Below, piece by piece: positions 6,802-16,104 of a stretch of 64,000 bases of DNA. The DNA is from Terriglobia bacterium (GTDB lineage: Bacteria; Acidobacteriota; Terriglobia; JAJPHL01). Location: assembly GCA_021325275.1 (NCBI GenBank), contig JAJPHL010000011.1, positions 233,314-297,313 of the forward strand, in the 5' to 3' direction. Position numbers and translations under genes: made by a program. A model generated the notes under the pieces. The model ran no database searches and was not told the origin of the DNA. It was given only the letters and a program-made list of their open reading frames with translations. The number at the start of each line of letters is the position of its first letter. Position 1 is the first letter of the stretch.

Positions 6802-9800
6802 CTATTGCACGGCGATCGTAACCGTATTCGAAGTGACCCCGCCGATGGTGAGAATGACCGGCACAGCGGAACCCGCCGGCGTGCCGGGCGGCACCTGGAC
6901 ATTCACCTGATAGAGACCCACGAACCCGGGAGCCAGCCCCGAGAAACTCACTTGGGCCGCCAGTCCCCCAATGGTCACAAGCGGCGTTGTCGGAGTGTAC
7001 GACAGCGGATTGCCTTGAGCGGCCGTGCCGGTGGCCGGTTGGTTGGAAACCGCTCCCAGACCCGTACAATAAATCGAGATGACTTGGCCTGGGCTCACTG
7101 GCTGACTACCAGAGACGCTTTGAGGCGCGGCAAACAGCAAGGTGTTGGCCAGCAGAATCGCGCCCTGGGTGGAACCCGCTATGTTGAGCGTGAAGATGCC
7201 GGGAGCAAATGGTGCGATGCTCATCGGTTCCTTGTTGGAACTCATGGTTCCCACCGTTGCAGTGACTCCTGACTGTGACCGTCCCGCGAGTGCCCAAGGG
7301 ATCTGCACATTCACTTGGCTGGGTGAAGCGTAAAAGATAGGCGCAGCTTGACCCCCGATTTGCATACTGGCTGACGCCAGCGCCATGGGCAGAGGCACAG
7401 TGCTCGCCGCCGTCGTCCCGACCGAAAGGTTCTTCCCGAAGACCGATGCGACGCTGCCGGCGGCTACGGTCGGCCGATAACTGGCGGCGTTGACCGTGCC
7501 AGCCGGATTAGTTGCCGGCGCGCCGGATGGAACGGGCGGATTGATTGTGGTCGTGTCGCTCGCCGAGTCGTTGCTGATATTCGACTCGCCGCCGCCCGCA
7601 ACCGTCGCGAGGTTTGTCACAATGATGGTGAAAATGTTCTTGGGGATGACAATCCGCTTGACCATGAATCCAACCGGGCTGACCACGTGGGTCTCGATCA
7701 GGTTCCCCGTAGCGATGTCAAAGCGCGTTACCGACGACGCGCACCAGTCGCTGGCCCAGAACGAAATTCCGTCCGGATCGAGCGCCAGGCCGAGCCAACA
7801 AGCGTTGCCGAACCCACCGTAAATGCGAACGAAATTGCCGGATCCGTCGAGGCGGGTAATCACGCTGGTGTTGGCGATCAACATTCCACCGCCGGGAAGC
7901 AGCGCAAAAGCGCCGGCCACCGCGTCGGGAAGAGGAGCCGCGTTGAAGTTGGACATCTGCGTGTTGGTGCAGACGTTGAAGCGCAACACATCCTGACCCT
8001 CCGAGGTGTAATACAGCGTGCATTGGTTGTTATCGAGACCAATGTCATACGTCCCGCGATTCTCCACCTGAGCACTATATTGGGCGAGCAGATTGCCCGA
8101 GGGACCGAACTTCAGGATTTGGTTGCTGCAATCCGCCTGACCGACGTAAGCGTTGCCGCCGTTATCAAATACCACGGACGACGGATTGCAATTGTAGCCG
8201 CTTCCAAAAAGCGCGGTGCTGTCGCCGTACTGATTGAACGTCGCGACATCGTTGCCGGACAACAACCCGGTCGCATACCAATGCGTCACATACAGGTTGT
8301 TAGAAGTGTCGAAGGCCATGCCTTTGGCTTCGCCAGTCGTGACGCTGGGAAGCACTGCGATCAGCATCCAGGGCTCGCGCCACCATTGAACGGTTCCGTC
8401 GGCCATGGAAATCAAAACGTCACCGGTCTGGAATACAGGGCGACCCACCACCGGCGGGAAAGCCGAAGGCGTGTTGGCCACATTGACCGTCACGGTGATC
8501 ACCGGATAGCTAGCCCCGGACGCAAGAACATCGCTGCGAGTACACGATAAAGTGGCCAGCGTGCAACTCCAACCGGTCCCGCCGATGGCCGTGGCCGTTA
8601 ATCCTGCCGGAAGGGTGTCGGTAGCCGTTACCATGCCCACTGTCGGACCGGGACCAATGTTGCTCACCGAGAGAATGTAGTTGTCCCCGGTATCTCCCTG
8701 TGTGAAGTTCCCCACGTGGCTCTTGGTGATGATCAAATCCGGAGGTAAGGCGGCTTTGGTGTTCGTAATGGTGCAGGTGGTCGTCGCTCCGGCCACTACG
8801 ACAATGGCAGTGGGTGTCCCATTCGTGCAAACGGCGCTGGTTTGAGTCCAACCGGAAGGTATTGTCTCGACCAGACTATAAGCGACGCCTGGCGCGAGGT
8901 TGTTAAATGCCTGGATCGCCGTTCCGCTGCTGGTCGTCAGAGATGTCAGCCCGAAATTGCTGGCGAACGCGAATGTGCCGTTCCCGCCCACGGTGTTCTT
9001 CACAACCGTGATCGATCCGGTGGTGGGCGGCAAGGCGAAGCTGTTGGTGAATGTGCAAACGGTGTTCACGCCGGCCACCACTGTGATCGCCGAAGGTGTT
9101 CCGTTGCTGCAAACGGCGCTGGTTTGCGTCCAGCCGGCAGGCGCGGTTTCACTGACCATGTAATTGCTGCCCGGAGTTAGGTTCATGACCCAGGGGCTGG
9201 ATGCCGAGCCATTCACGGTAGTCATCTGCGCGACGAGCCCGAAGTTGCTGGTAAACGCGAATTTGGCGTCTGGGCTTCCCGCGGTAACATTCTTCACTAC
9301 CTGGATGGACCCGGCTGTCGGTGGAGGCGGCGGAGGGATCGGCGCGCAAGCCGACGTTATGACTTGGTCGTCGTCCAGTGTTGTTGCGCCACTGGGCGCC
9401 ACAGCGCCGGCCAACAGTCTGCCGGCCACGGTTACGCTATTTCCCACCGTGATGGATGTATGGGCCATGATGTTACCGACAAAAGTAGATGCGGCCCCAA
9501 GAGTCGCCGACGAGCCGACTTGCCAAAAAACGTTGCACGCTTGAGCTTGGCGCGCGAGAAGAATATGAGTCGCCCCTGCGGTGATTAGAGTGGTGCCGGG
9601 AATCTGGAATATGAAGACAGCACCCGGAACGTTACCGGCGTCGAGCGTGAGAATTCCTGCCGCGAGTTGCGCGGTCGTGGCTGACCCGATCCTATATACG
9701 CCAGGACCCAAAGTCAGATTGTTCAGTTGTCCGTCGCCGTTCGGAAAAGTTTGAGTCGGTCCCATGGCGGCCACCGCAGCGTAGGCGGTTCCCAAATCGT

Positions 9801-10089
9801 TGTTGGCTTGCGCGGTAACAGGATTAGCGGCTAGATACAGAATCCCGGGCGGGGTTACGACGCCCGGCCCGGCCGGGGGAGTAAAACCGGTAATCGCAGG
9901 AGTTGTTGGACCCGATCCAACATTTCCGCCGACAACCACGGTAGGGCCGGTATTGGTAATTCCTGCGTTGGCCAGAACCGCGAAATTGGCGGCCGTTCCG
10001 AGCGAGGGCTGCGCTGCCACATTCGCAACCATCAGAACAAGCGCGATCATGGCCGCGAGGAAGTATGCAGAAATTCGATTCAGATTCAT
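6802..10089 (-). CDS. Secreted multidomain ice-binding/adhesin-like protein with TIGR03437 C-terminus
   Basis: The 1095-residue product starts with a signal peptide (about 1-26). Next comes a DUF3494 ice-binding-like beta-helix domain (about 30-245: LGTAANFAVLANAGITNTGP, VPGAVFIFQIPGTTL). A proline run leads to two consecutive 90-residue repeats, each opening GSI(Q/T)VVKN and containing GWTQTSAVC and CTxTN, then a DUF11-type domain (DLIITKSHVGNF). An NHL/SMP-30-like beta-propeller follows (about 545-790). The end is the Solibacter C-terminal domain (VNAASYRPTVAAGSVASVFG, FYASPSQVNVQIPW). The start has AAGGA five to six bases upstream. It is probably a cell-surface or released adhesin. The ligand is unknown, and ice binding is only one possibility because DUF3494 also occurs in adhesins. 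Confidence 0.85.
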   Translation of the reverse strand: MNLNRISAYFLAAMIALVLMVANVAAQPSLGTAANFAVLANAGITNTGPTVVVGGNVGSGPTTPAITGFTPPAGPGVVTPPGILYLAANPVTAQANNDLGTAYAAVAAMGPTQTFPNGDGQLNNLTLGPGVYRIGSATTAQLAAGILTLDAGNVPGAVFIFQIPGTTLITAGATHILLARQAQACNVFWQVGSSATLGAASTFVGNIMAHTSITVGNSVTVAGRLLAGAVAPSGATTLDDDQVITSACAPIPPPPPPTAGSIQVVKNVTAGSPDAKFAFTSNFGLVAQMTTVNGSASSPWVMNLTPGSNYMVSETAPAGWTQTSAVCSNGTPSAITVVAGVNTVCTFTNSFALPPTTGSITVVKNTVGGNGTFAFASNFGLTSLTTSSGTAIQAFNNLAPGVAYSLVETIPSGWTQTSAVCTNGTPTAIVVVAGATTTCTITNTKAALPPDLIITKSHVGNFTQGDTGDNYILSVSNIGPGPTVGMVTATDTLPAGLTATAIGGTGWSCTLATLSCTRSDVLASGASYPVITVTVNVANTPSAFPPVVGRPVFQTGDVLISMADGTVQWWREPWMLIAVLPSVTTGEAKGMAFDTSNNLYVTHWYATGLLSGNDVATFNQYGDSTALFGSGYNCNPSSVVFDNGGNAYVGQADCSNQILKFGPSGNLLAQYSAQVENRGTYDIGLDNNQCTLYYTSEGQDVLRFNVCTNTQMSNFNAAPLPDAVAGAFALLPGGGMLIANTSVITRLDGSGNFVRIYGGFGNACWLGLALDPDGISFWASDWCASSVTRFDIATGNLIETHVVSPVGFMVKRIVIPKNIFTIIVTNLATVAGGGESNISNDSASDTTTINPPVPSGAPATNPAGTVNAASYRPTVAAGSVASVFGKNLSVGTTAASTVPLPMALASASMQIGGQAAPIFYASPSQVNVQIPWALAGRSQSGVTATVGTMSSNKEPMSIAPFAPGIFTLNIAGSTQGAILLANTLLFAAPQSVSGSQPVSPGQVISIYCTGLGAVSNQPATGTAAQGNPLSYTPTTPLVTIGGLAAQVSFSGLAPGFVGLYQVNVQVPPGTPAGSAVPVILTIGGVTSNTVTIAVQ

Positions 10090-10463
10090 GACTATCCTTC
10101 AACCCCTCTCTTCGTGATCAAAAGAAAAGAATGCACGCGTGGAACCAAACGCTAAGCCCAATTTGGAAATGCATTTGTTTCGCAAGGCATTGATACGCAA
10201 GGTGGGGCAGTGCGGACGGTGCGCTATTACGAAATCAATTCCTCGAAAAATCGATGCAAATGCAGAATTTGCACAAAGGAATTGATCCGCCAGCTTTCTA
10301 AATCAAGCGAAAAAGAGCCCAGTATCGGGATCTTCCAGCGTCAAGCTGTGCACTCTCATCCGCTGGGGCGAGCGAAAGAGAACGGACAAGCCATTCGCGT
10401 TCGTTCCAACATGGCGGGTGACGTCACAGTTATGAAGCAATTCCTGTTTGGTTTCGGATAGAA
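10090..10463. other. Intergenic region upstream of the large secreted protein gene
   Basis: About 370 bp separate the start of the secreted-protein gene from the end of the AI-2E-type transporter gene. The part near 10120-10300 is clearly more AT-rich than its surroundings and probably holds the promoter of the secreted-protein gene. I see no confident promoter boxes, RNA or repeat. A plus-strand open frame at 10210-10461 shows no recognisable protein features. Confidence 0.5.
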
Positions 10464-12320
10464 TCAAACGTCCAGCTCCTTGGCCATCAGAACATCGCTG
10501 GCCCGCCGGATCCGTTCCAGAGCGCCCGCCAAACTGATCGCCACAAAATCGATGGAGATGTTTTGAAATCGTTCCCGAGCCTTGACGATCCCGCCGTCGT
10601 AGTTCCACAGGCCGACCATCACCTTCACGTCCGGGTAGGAAGCGCGCAGACGCTTGCAGAGCGACCGAGCCTGTCCAACAGCAAAAGGTGGAAGAGCCGA
10701 AACGCACACGATCTGTGCATCTCGCAAAGAGACTTCCTTCAACATGTCGTCCACCGCGCCGATCGCTAGAGCTTGCGCGCGATAGCCGGAGCGTTGCAAC
10801 AACTGCGCCAACATTCGGCCCACCAGTCCGTCGGATGGATCGCGGGCAGGCACACAGAGAATGACCTCGCCAGACACCTCGGCAGAAACGCCGCCAGGAA
10901 GTTCGTTCAGTTCCTCGATTAAATCGTCGGTGCAGTCGTAGATAAACCTTTCTTTGTCGGCATCGAGAACGTCGTTGTGGCGATCTTGCTCCGCAAAACC
11001 AAGGGCTGGAATCAGGACCGCGTCGTAGAGGTCACCCAGCTTCCGTTCTTTCAGGTAGGTGCGCGCGATCTCGCCGACTTCTTCGTGATCCGTCGCCAAG
11101 AGACGCTGATACAGATGAGCCTCCGGTGTGAGAACCGGCTCGTCACCCAAGGCGATTTCCAAGAATTTGAATTGCAGAACGTGGCGGCCCATCACCATCA
11201 GGCAGAGCGTAAGAGGTGTGGAAAGGATCAGGCCCGCTGGTCCCCATAACTCTGCCCAGAACACGGCGGCCACCAGAATGGCCAGCGGCGAAACGCCAGT
11301 GTGGGAGCCATACAACATCGGTTCCACGAGGTTGGCAAGCGTGAGTTCAAGAACCAGGAAAAGCGCCAGCACCATTCCTACTTCCTTCCAACCAGGAAAC
11401 ACGGCGATCGACAAGGCAATGGGGAAGGCAGCACCAATCACCGTGCCGAGATAGGGGATATACCGCAGCACTCCGCCCATCGCGCCGAACAAAAGGGCGT
11501 GAGGCACTTTCAAGAAATAAAGACCGAGACCAAAGAGAATTCCGTAAGTCGCGTTGACAACAAACTGCACCAGCAAAAAACGGCTGAGGCGCTGTGTTCC
11601 ATCGTCGAGCGCCTTGGTGATGTTATGCAGGCGATCGTGTCCCGTGAGGCGAATTACGCGATCCCTCAGGTCTTCTCGCTTTATCAACATGAAGAGAGTA
11701 AAAATGACGATCACGCCGGTGGTTTCGAACGGGCCCAGCAGCGAGCCCAGGAGCGTTTCCGCTTGTTGAACAATATTCAGCCGAGGCTCGGCCACATTGA
11801 CGGTGAAGGGATGGTCTTGCGAACCCGGTGCGTCCGCGGCCGACTCTTTCTTGGCTGCCTGGCGGCGAGGCGGGGCGGGAATTGACTGCGTCGGCGGTGG
11901 GACCGCAGGTGTGTCGGGCGGCTTGGTCAGCTCTTTGTTGAGTTCTCCGAGAGTAGTGGCGGCTTTTGTAAAATCTCCATTTGCATTACCGCGGATCGAT
12001 TCCAGTTTCGCACGGATGTTGGCTTTGTACCCCGGCAGTTGCCGCGTGATTTCCACTAACTGATTCGCGGCTAACCAACCCACGGAACCGATCGCGGTGA
12101 ATCCAATCAGCAAGACCAGGAAAACCGAAAGAACCCGGCCGAGGCGAAGTTTTTCAAGACCGCTGACGATGGGAGTCAGCAAGAAGGTCAGGATGACCGC
12201 CGACGCAAGCGGGATCAGGACTTGGCGGCCAAAGTAGAGCGTGGCGATCACCAGGGCGGTGGCGCCGAGCGTCGTCAGGTGACTGGAACTGGTCGCAAGC
12301 TTGGAGCGAAGCGTAGTCAT
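10464..12320 (-). CDS. AI-2E family transporter with extra C-terminal domain
   Basis: The first 390 or so residues form a polytopic protein of the AI-2E/UPF0118 (PerM) family. It has hydrophobic segments near the N-terminus, a periplasmic-type loop rich in Pro/Ala (about 130-190), and the conserved PYLGTVIGA, LVEPMLYGSHTGVSPL and GPAGLILSTPL motifs. These proteins export small molecules or ions. After the last helix there is a cytoplasmic extension of about 230 residues. Its end (VILCVPARDPSDGLVGRMLA, then IVCVSALPPFAVGQAR and VKVMVGLWNYDGG) has the alternating strand/helix pattern of a B12-binding-like Rossmann domain without the cobalamin DxHxxG motif. Substrate and role of the extension are unknown. 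It stands alone apart from the YtxH-like gene upstream. Confidence 0.85.
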   Translation of the reverse strand: MTTLRSKLATSSSHLTTLGATALVIATLYFGRQVLIPLASAVILTFLLTPIVSGLEKLRLGRVLSVFLVLLIGFTAIGSVGWLAANQLVEITRQLPGYKANIRAKLESIRGNANGDFTKAATTLGELNKELTKPPDTPAVPPPTQSIPAPPRRQAAKKESAADAPGSQDHPFTVNVAEPRLNIVQQAETLLGSLLGPFETTGVIVIFTLFMLIKREDLRDRVIRLTGHDRLHNITKALDDGTQRLSRFLLVQFVVNATYGILFGLGLYFLKVPHALLFGAMGGVLRYIPYLGTVIGAAFPIALSIAVFPGWKEVGMVLALFLVLELTLANLVEPMLYGSHTGVSPLAILVAAVFWAELWGPAGLILSTPLTLCLMVMGRHVLQFKFLEIALGDEPVLTPEAHLYQRLLATDHEEVGEIARTYLKERKLGDLYDAVLIPALGFAEQDRHNDVLDADKERFIYDCTDDLIEELNELPGGVSAEVSGEVILCVPARDPSDGLVGRMLAQLLQRSGYRAQALAIGAVDDMLKEVSLRDAQIVCVSALPPFAVGQARSLCKRLRASYPDVKVMVGLWNYDGGIVKARERFQNISIDFVAISLAGALERIRRASDVLMAKELDV

Positions 12321-12408
12321 GACCTTCCGCGATCATCTGCTCCGCGAAATCTTGCGGTGGCCGGTTTTCATTTCATGATCGCTCCGGCCGGGCCAGCCTT
12401 GGTTCGGT

Positions 12409-12693
12409 TCAGCCAACCTTGGCAGAGTCTCGATAAGCCTCTCGACCTGCTTCCAAGGCGCTGCCGATCTTCGCTTTTCCGCGGGCAGTCAATTCCGTGG
12501 CCTGATCGCCTAGATCGCGCAGATGCCCGCCGATTTTTTTTCCGCCGGCGCCGAGCCGGTCCAAACCCTGCCGAGTTTTCTGTTTTACGAGAGCCTGAGT
12601 CTGTTTACCTGATCGTGGGGCAAACGCCAAGGCCAAGAAGACGCCGGCGGCGAGACCCGCCAAACCAGCGCAGACCGCTCGTGATGTCGTCAT
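12409..12693 (-). CDS. YtxH-like small membrane-associated protein
   Basis: The 94-residue protein has one N-terminal hydrophobic segment with small residues (CAGLAGLAAGVFLALAFAP), then RSGKQTQ and a long charged, helical tail (KTRQGLDRLGAGGKKIGGHL). This resembles the YtxH family, where a GxxxGxxxG-like helix followed by an APxSGxE/K motif is typical; here the match is APRSGKQ. YtxH proteins are linked to general stress responses, but their mechanism is not known. It is 88 bp upstream of the AI-2E-type transporter in the same direction and may be cotranscribed. Confidence 0.6.
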   Translation of the reverse strand: MTTSRAVCAGLAGLAAGVFLALAFAPRSGKQTQALVKQKTRQGLDRLGAGGKKIGGHLRDLGDQATELTARGKAKIGSALEAGREAYRDSAKVG

Positions 12694-12806
12694 GCGATTC
12701 TCCCGTGCGTACCGAGACTCTTACGCAGCCTAACTAACTGTTGCACGGGGAGCGGTTGGCGTCTGCTTCCTATTGACCACGGACGAGTGTGTCTGATTTG
12801 AGATCC

Positions 12807-14213
12807 CTATGCGCGCACCCACTTCGCGTCTTCGCGAAGCTTCTTCTTGAGGATTTTGCCGCCCGGATTGCGCGGCAACAGTTCTTCGCGAATCTCGACG
12901 TACTGCGGAATCTTGAAATCGGCAATCCGCTCGCGGGCAAACGCGAGGATTTCGCGCACTTCCGCTATCATGCCGGGTTTCGTCACAATCACCGCGCCGA
13001 CTTTCTCGCCCATCATCGCGTCGGGCACGCCTAGGACCGCCACCTCGAAGACCGCCGGATGCGCGGCCAGCGCGTTTTCCACCTCGCAGCAGTAAACGTT
13101 CTCGCCGCCGCGATTCACCATGTCCTTCTTGCGATCGAGAATCTGCACATAGCCGTCCGCGTCGATGCGCGCGATGTCGCCCGAGCGCAGCCAGCCGTCG
13201 ACGAAGGTCTCGCGCGTCGCTTCCGGCTTGTTCCAGTATCCCGGCACGACGTTCGGTCCGCGAATCAGGAGTTCGCCCTCGCCCGATCCCTTCTCGAATT
13301 CGTCGAGTTGTAGGTCGACCACGGGCGCGGCGAACCCCACCGTCTCGGGTCGCAACTTGGAGTGTTCGTGAGGGAGATAGGTCGCCACCGACGACGTCTC
13401 CGAGAGTCCAAAACCGTTGCCGACGCGGGCATTCGGAAACGCGTCCATGATGCGGCCCACAAGATCAGGCGCGATCGGCGCGCCGCCGTATCCGAGCCAA
13501 CGAACGCCGCTGGTATCGACCTGCGCAAAGTTTTTCTGATTCAACGCCAGCCAATAGACCGCCGGCACCGACGTCAGCGACGAGATCCGTTCGTCGCCAA
13601 TCAGCCGCAGGAATTCCTGCACGTCAAACTTCGGCATGATCACCGTACAACCCCCGCCCGCGCAGCACACCAGAAACTGGCTGTTGCATCCGGTCACGTG
13701 AAACAGCGGCACCGAGACGAGCGATCGCGTTTCGCCGTCGAACGGCAGCGGGACCATGCGGCGGCAAGTTTCGACGTTAGAAAGAAAACCTTCCTGTGTG
13801 GTGATCGCGCCCTTGGGAAATCCCGTGGTGCCGGAGGTGTAGAAAATCGCCGCCGCGTCGGAGTGTCGCGAGTGGCCGTCGACAAAAGGCGCGCCGTCGG
13901 GTAGCGCCGAGCCCGTTTGGAAGACAAACTTGCTGCCCGAATCGGTGATCACGTATTCAGCTTCGGCTTCGGTGAACCGCGTGTTCACCGGCACGGCGAT
14001 CGCGCCGGCGACGCGCGCCGCGAGGTCCCACATTTTGCGATACGTCACTCGCCGCGTCTCGGACGCGCTGACAATTTCCACTACGGCTTCGTGATCGCCC
14101 CACGTCTCGACGGTCGCGCGCAACATTTCCACGAGCGACGCCGCGAGTCCGTCGTAGCGCGCGATTTGATCCGCGCCGCGCGTGATTCCAGATTGGTCGA
14201 ACGGCCGAATCAT
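12807..14213 (-). CDS. Acyl-CoA synthetase-like AMP-dependent ligase, N-terminal region shortened
   Basis: The 468-residue protein belongs to the ANL superfamily, which adenylates a carboxylic acid and transfers it to CoA. The P-loop-like motif [13 protein letters not shown] (about residue 120), [19 protein letters not shown], the hinge [15 protein letters not shown] and the C-terminal lysine segment [11 protein letters not shown] are all present. The start at 14213 ([13 protein letters not shown]) overlaps the galT stop by 4 bp. The N-terminal subdomain is oddly short. Between AARVAG and [14 protein letters not shown] the usual stretch containing GDRVA is missing, and the linker before the TSGTTG motif is also short. 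Both could be internal deletions that affect acyl binding. Confidence 0.85.
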   Translation of the reverse strand: MIRPFDQSGITRGADQIARYDGLAASLVEMLRATVETWGDHEAVVEIVSASETRRVTYRKMWDLAARVAGAIAVPVNTRFTEAEAEYVITDSGSKFVFQTGSALPDGAPFVDGHSRHSDAAAIFYTSGTTGFPKGAITTQEGFLSNVETCRRMVPLPFDGETRSLVSVPLFHVTGCNSQFLVCCAGGGCTVIMPKFDVQEFLRLIGDERISSLTSVPAVYWLALNQKNFAQVDTSGVRWLGYGGAPIAPDLVGRIMDAFPNARVGNGFGLSETSSVATYLPHEHSKLRPETVGFAAPVVDLQLDEFEKGSGEGELLIRGPNVVPGYWNKPEATRETFVDGWLRSGDIARIDADGYVQILDRKKDMVNRGGENVYCCEVENALAAHPAVFEVAVLGVPDAMMGEKVGAVIVTKPGMIAEVREILAFARERIADFKIPQYVEIREELLPRNPGGKILKKKLREDAKWVRA

Positions 14214-15232
14214 ATGGCGGGTTTGATCTCGCGCAAACGTGCCGCGGCGGTTTCCGGCGTCAAATCGCGCTGCGGCATGGCGAGCATCTCGTATCCCACC
14301 ATGAATTTTCGCACTGTCGCCGACCGCAAAAGCGGCGGATAGTAGTGCGCGTGAAAATGCCACTTCGTCCGCGCTAACTGATGCAATCCCATCGTGTACG
14401 GGAACGGTGTGCCGAACAGCGCGTCGTAGCGTCGCGTGATTTCCAGCATGATGCCGGCGAGATCGCCGCGCTCGTTCTCGCCGAACGACTCAAGATCCGC
14501 CACGTGTCGCCGCGCGATCACCAGGATCTCGAACGGCCACACGGCCCAATACGGCACGAGCGCCAAGAAACCCGTGTTTTCGCAAACGATGCGCTCGCGC
14601 CGGCGTGCTTCCAGTGCGGCGTACTCGCACAACACACAAGTCGAGCGATTCTCAAACGCGGCGAGTTCCTTCACCGCTTCGTTCGGCAACTCGGACGTAG
14701 CCCAGATTTGCCCATGCGGATGCGGATTGCTGCATCCCATCATTTCGCCGCGATTCTCGAAGATTTGCACCCAGCGGACGAAGTCGCGCGCGCGCAAATC
14801 GGTGTACTGCGACGCCCACGTGTCGACCACGCCGCGCACCGCGTCGGCGGACATGCGGGAAATCGTCAGGTCGTGGCGCGGTGAGAAGCAAACCACGCGG
14901 CAAATGCCGCGCTCCGGCTGTGATTGCAGCAACTCATGCTCAAAGGGTTCGCCGGCGCCGGCTTCCGGCCGGAGAGCTGCAAAATCATTGTCGAAGACAA
15001 ACGTTCCCGTGTAGGCGGAATTCCGCGCGCCGCCCGCCCGGCTGTTGCCGGGACACAAGTAGCACGCCGGATCATACGATTGCGCGGCGGCGGCCGTGAT
15101 TTTCTCGACCTGTCCGCTCCACGGCCGTTGATCGCGGCCCGGCGACACCAGTACCCATTCGCGGGTCAGCGGATTGAATCGGCGATGAGACGACACGCGT
15201 TCCAGAATATCTTGCCCACTAGAGTGTGGCAA
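14210..15232 (-). CDS. galT: Galactose-1-phosphate uridylyltransferase
   Basis: GalT exchanges UMP between UDP-glucose and galactose 1-phosphate in the Leloir pathway. The 340-residue protein has the expected length, the N-terminal [20 protein letters not shown] motif, the zinc-binding CYLCPGN, and the active-site NPHPHGQIW (about residue 170), in which the second His of HPH is the UMP-carrying nucleophile. A further conserved HFHAHYYPP lies near residue 300. The downstream acyl-CoA ligase overlaps it by 4 bp (ATGA). This is an unusual pairing, and no galK or galE is adjacent, although an epimerase gene occurs at 32149-33093. Confidence 0.93.
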   Translation of the reverse strand: MPHSSGQDILERVSSHRRFNPLTREWVLVSPGRDQRPWSGQVEKITAAAAQSYDPACYLCPGNSRAGGARNSAYTGTFVFDNDFAALRPEAGAGEPFEHELLQSQPERGICRVVCFSPRHDLTISRMSADAVRGVVDTWASQYTDLRARDFVRWVQIFENRGEMMGCSNPHPHGQIWATSELPNEAVKELAAFENRSTCVLCEYAALEARRRERIVCENTGFLALVPYWAVWPFEILVIARRHVADLESFGENERGDLAGIMLEITRRYDALFGTPFPYTMGLHQLARTKWHFHAHYYPPLLRSATVRKFMVGYEMLAMPQRDLTPETAAARLREIKPAI

Positions 15233-15307
15233 GCTGAACCGAACCTAACGCGCAAGCTGCCGATTCATAAGTTCTAGTCGCTCTTACCCTTAAGAATATG
15301 CTTCCGG

Positions 15308-15742
15308 CTAGCCGTGCAATGGATTCACGATCTTCACGCCGGTAAACCGCGAGAAGTCGCGATCCGCCGACCAAAACGTGGTCACGCCGTGCTGTTTGCA
15401 GATAGCCATGATTCGTGCGTCATGCACCATCGGGCCGGCTATCTTGCCAGCAATCAGCAATTGGGTCAGTGTGCTCCAATGCGCTTCCGTCTCTCCAATG
15501 ATCGACATGGTGGGACACTCGAGCCAGAGGTCGATCTGACCAATCGCTACCGAAAGGGGCGATGGCGTCTTGTAAATCCGCGGACTCGTGACCACCGACA
15601 GGAACTCATGCACGCACGGCCACGGAATTGCCCATGGCGCCGAGCTTTCCGCCAGCGATTGCATGCACCGAAATGCTGCGTGATGCCAAGGCGTCTCGTG
15701 GAGGTGCGCGTACACCAGAATGTTCGTATCGACGCCGGTCAA
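15308..15742 (-). CDS. vapC: PIN-domain toxin, VapC type
   Basis: The 144-residue protein is a PIN-domain ribonuclease. The acidic metal-binding residues are visible: VDTNILVYA near the N-terminus, CVHEFLSV (about residue 43), VHDARIMAIC (about 106) and WSADRDFSRF (about 124). VapC toxins cleave RNA, often initiator or elongator tRNA, and are held inactive by a cognate antitoxin. The gene overlaps the antitoxin gene by 4 bp (15739-15742), the usual vapBC arrangement with the antitoxin first. Nothing suggests that it is broken. Confidence 0.88.
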   Translation of the reverse strand: MTGVDTNILVYAHLHETPWHHAAFRCMQSLAESSAPWAIPWPCVHEFLSVVTSPRIYKTPSPLSVAIGQIDLWLECPTMSIIGETEAHWSTLTQLLIAGKIAGPMVHDARIMAICKQHGVTTFWSADRDFSRFTGVKIVNPLHG

Positions 15743-16011
15743 CGAGAACCTCGCTCTAAATCCTCACGGGTGGGCTCGCCGCGGCCTTCGTAGATCAATG
15801 CGCTAACGTTCGGCCAGGTATAATCGATCAGCAATCCGCCGCCCTTAAACGAGCCGTCCTTCAGCCGAAACGGTTTGCGCGGAGCCTTTTCCTTCGCCAG
15901 AAATTCCCGGACCGAGCGCTCCAGCACCTGGCGGAGTGTAAGATCATGCTCCCGGGCATATCGCTTGGTATCGCGAAGCAAAGCGTCGGGCATCTCGACT
16001 GTCGTCTTCAT
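15739..16011 (-). CDS. vapB: Ribbon-helix-helix-like antitoxin, VapB type
   Basis: The 90-residue protein opens with MKTTVEMPDALLRDTKRYA, then LTLRQVLERSVREFL. This is a short beta strand and two helices, as in ribbon-helix-helix DNA-binding antitoxins. The C-terminal half is probably the toxin-wrapping tail. It precedes and overlaps the PIN toxin gene. A 12-bp palindrome 13 bp upstream of the start (16024-16035) is a candidate autoregulatory operator. The pair is divergent from argS. Confidence 0.8.
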   Translation of the reverse strand: MKTTVEMPDALLRDTKRYAREHDLTLRQVLERSVREFLAKEKAPRKPFRLKDGSFKGGGLLIDYTWPNVSALIYEGRGEPTREDLERGSR

Positions 16012-16023
16012 AACGACAGGATA

Positions 16024-16035
16024 CCATATCTATGG
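16024..16035. promoter_or_regulatory. Palindrome upstream of vapBC, possible operator
   Basis: CCATATCTATGG is an inverted repeat (CCATA, two-base spacer, TATGG) that begins 13 bp upstream of the antitoxin start. A related half-site, ATATGGG, follows at about 16044. Ribbon-helix-helix antitoxins commonly bind such palindromes to repress their own operon. The assignment is by position and symmetry only. Confidence 0.4.
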
Positions 16036-16104
16036 GTGCTGCAATATGGGTGTATGGGTCACGATTTTCCGGCTGGCTTCGTGATAGGTTAGACACTTAC
16101 GAAT

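Noticed and set aside
10210..10461. 83-codon plus-strand open frame upstream of the secreted protein gene
   Set aside because: It shows no recognisable domain and no ribosome binding site. The cysteine-rich start (CKCRICTKEL) looks accidental.
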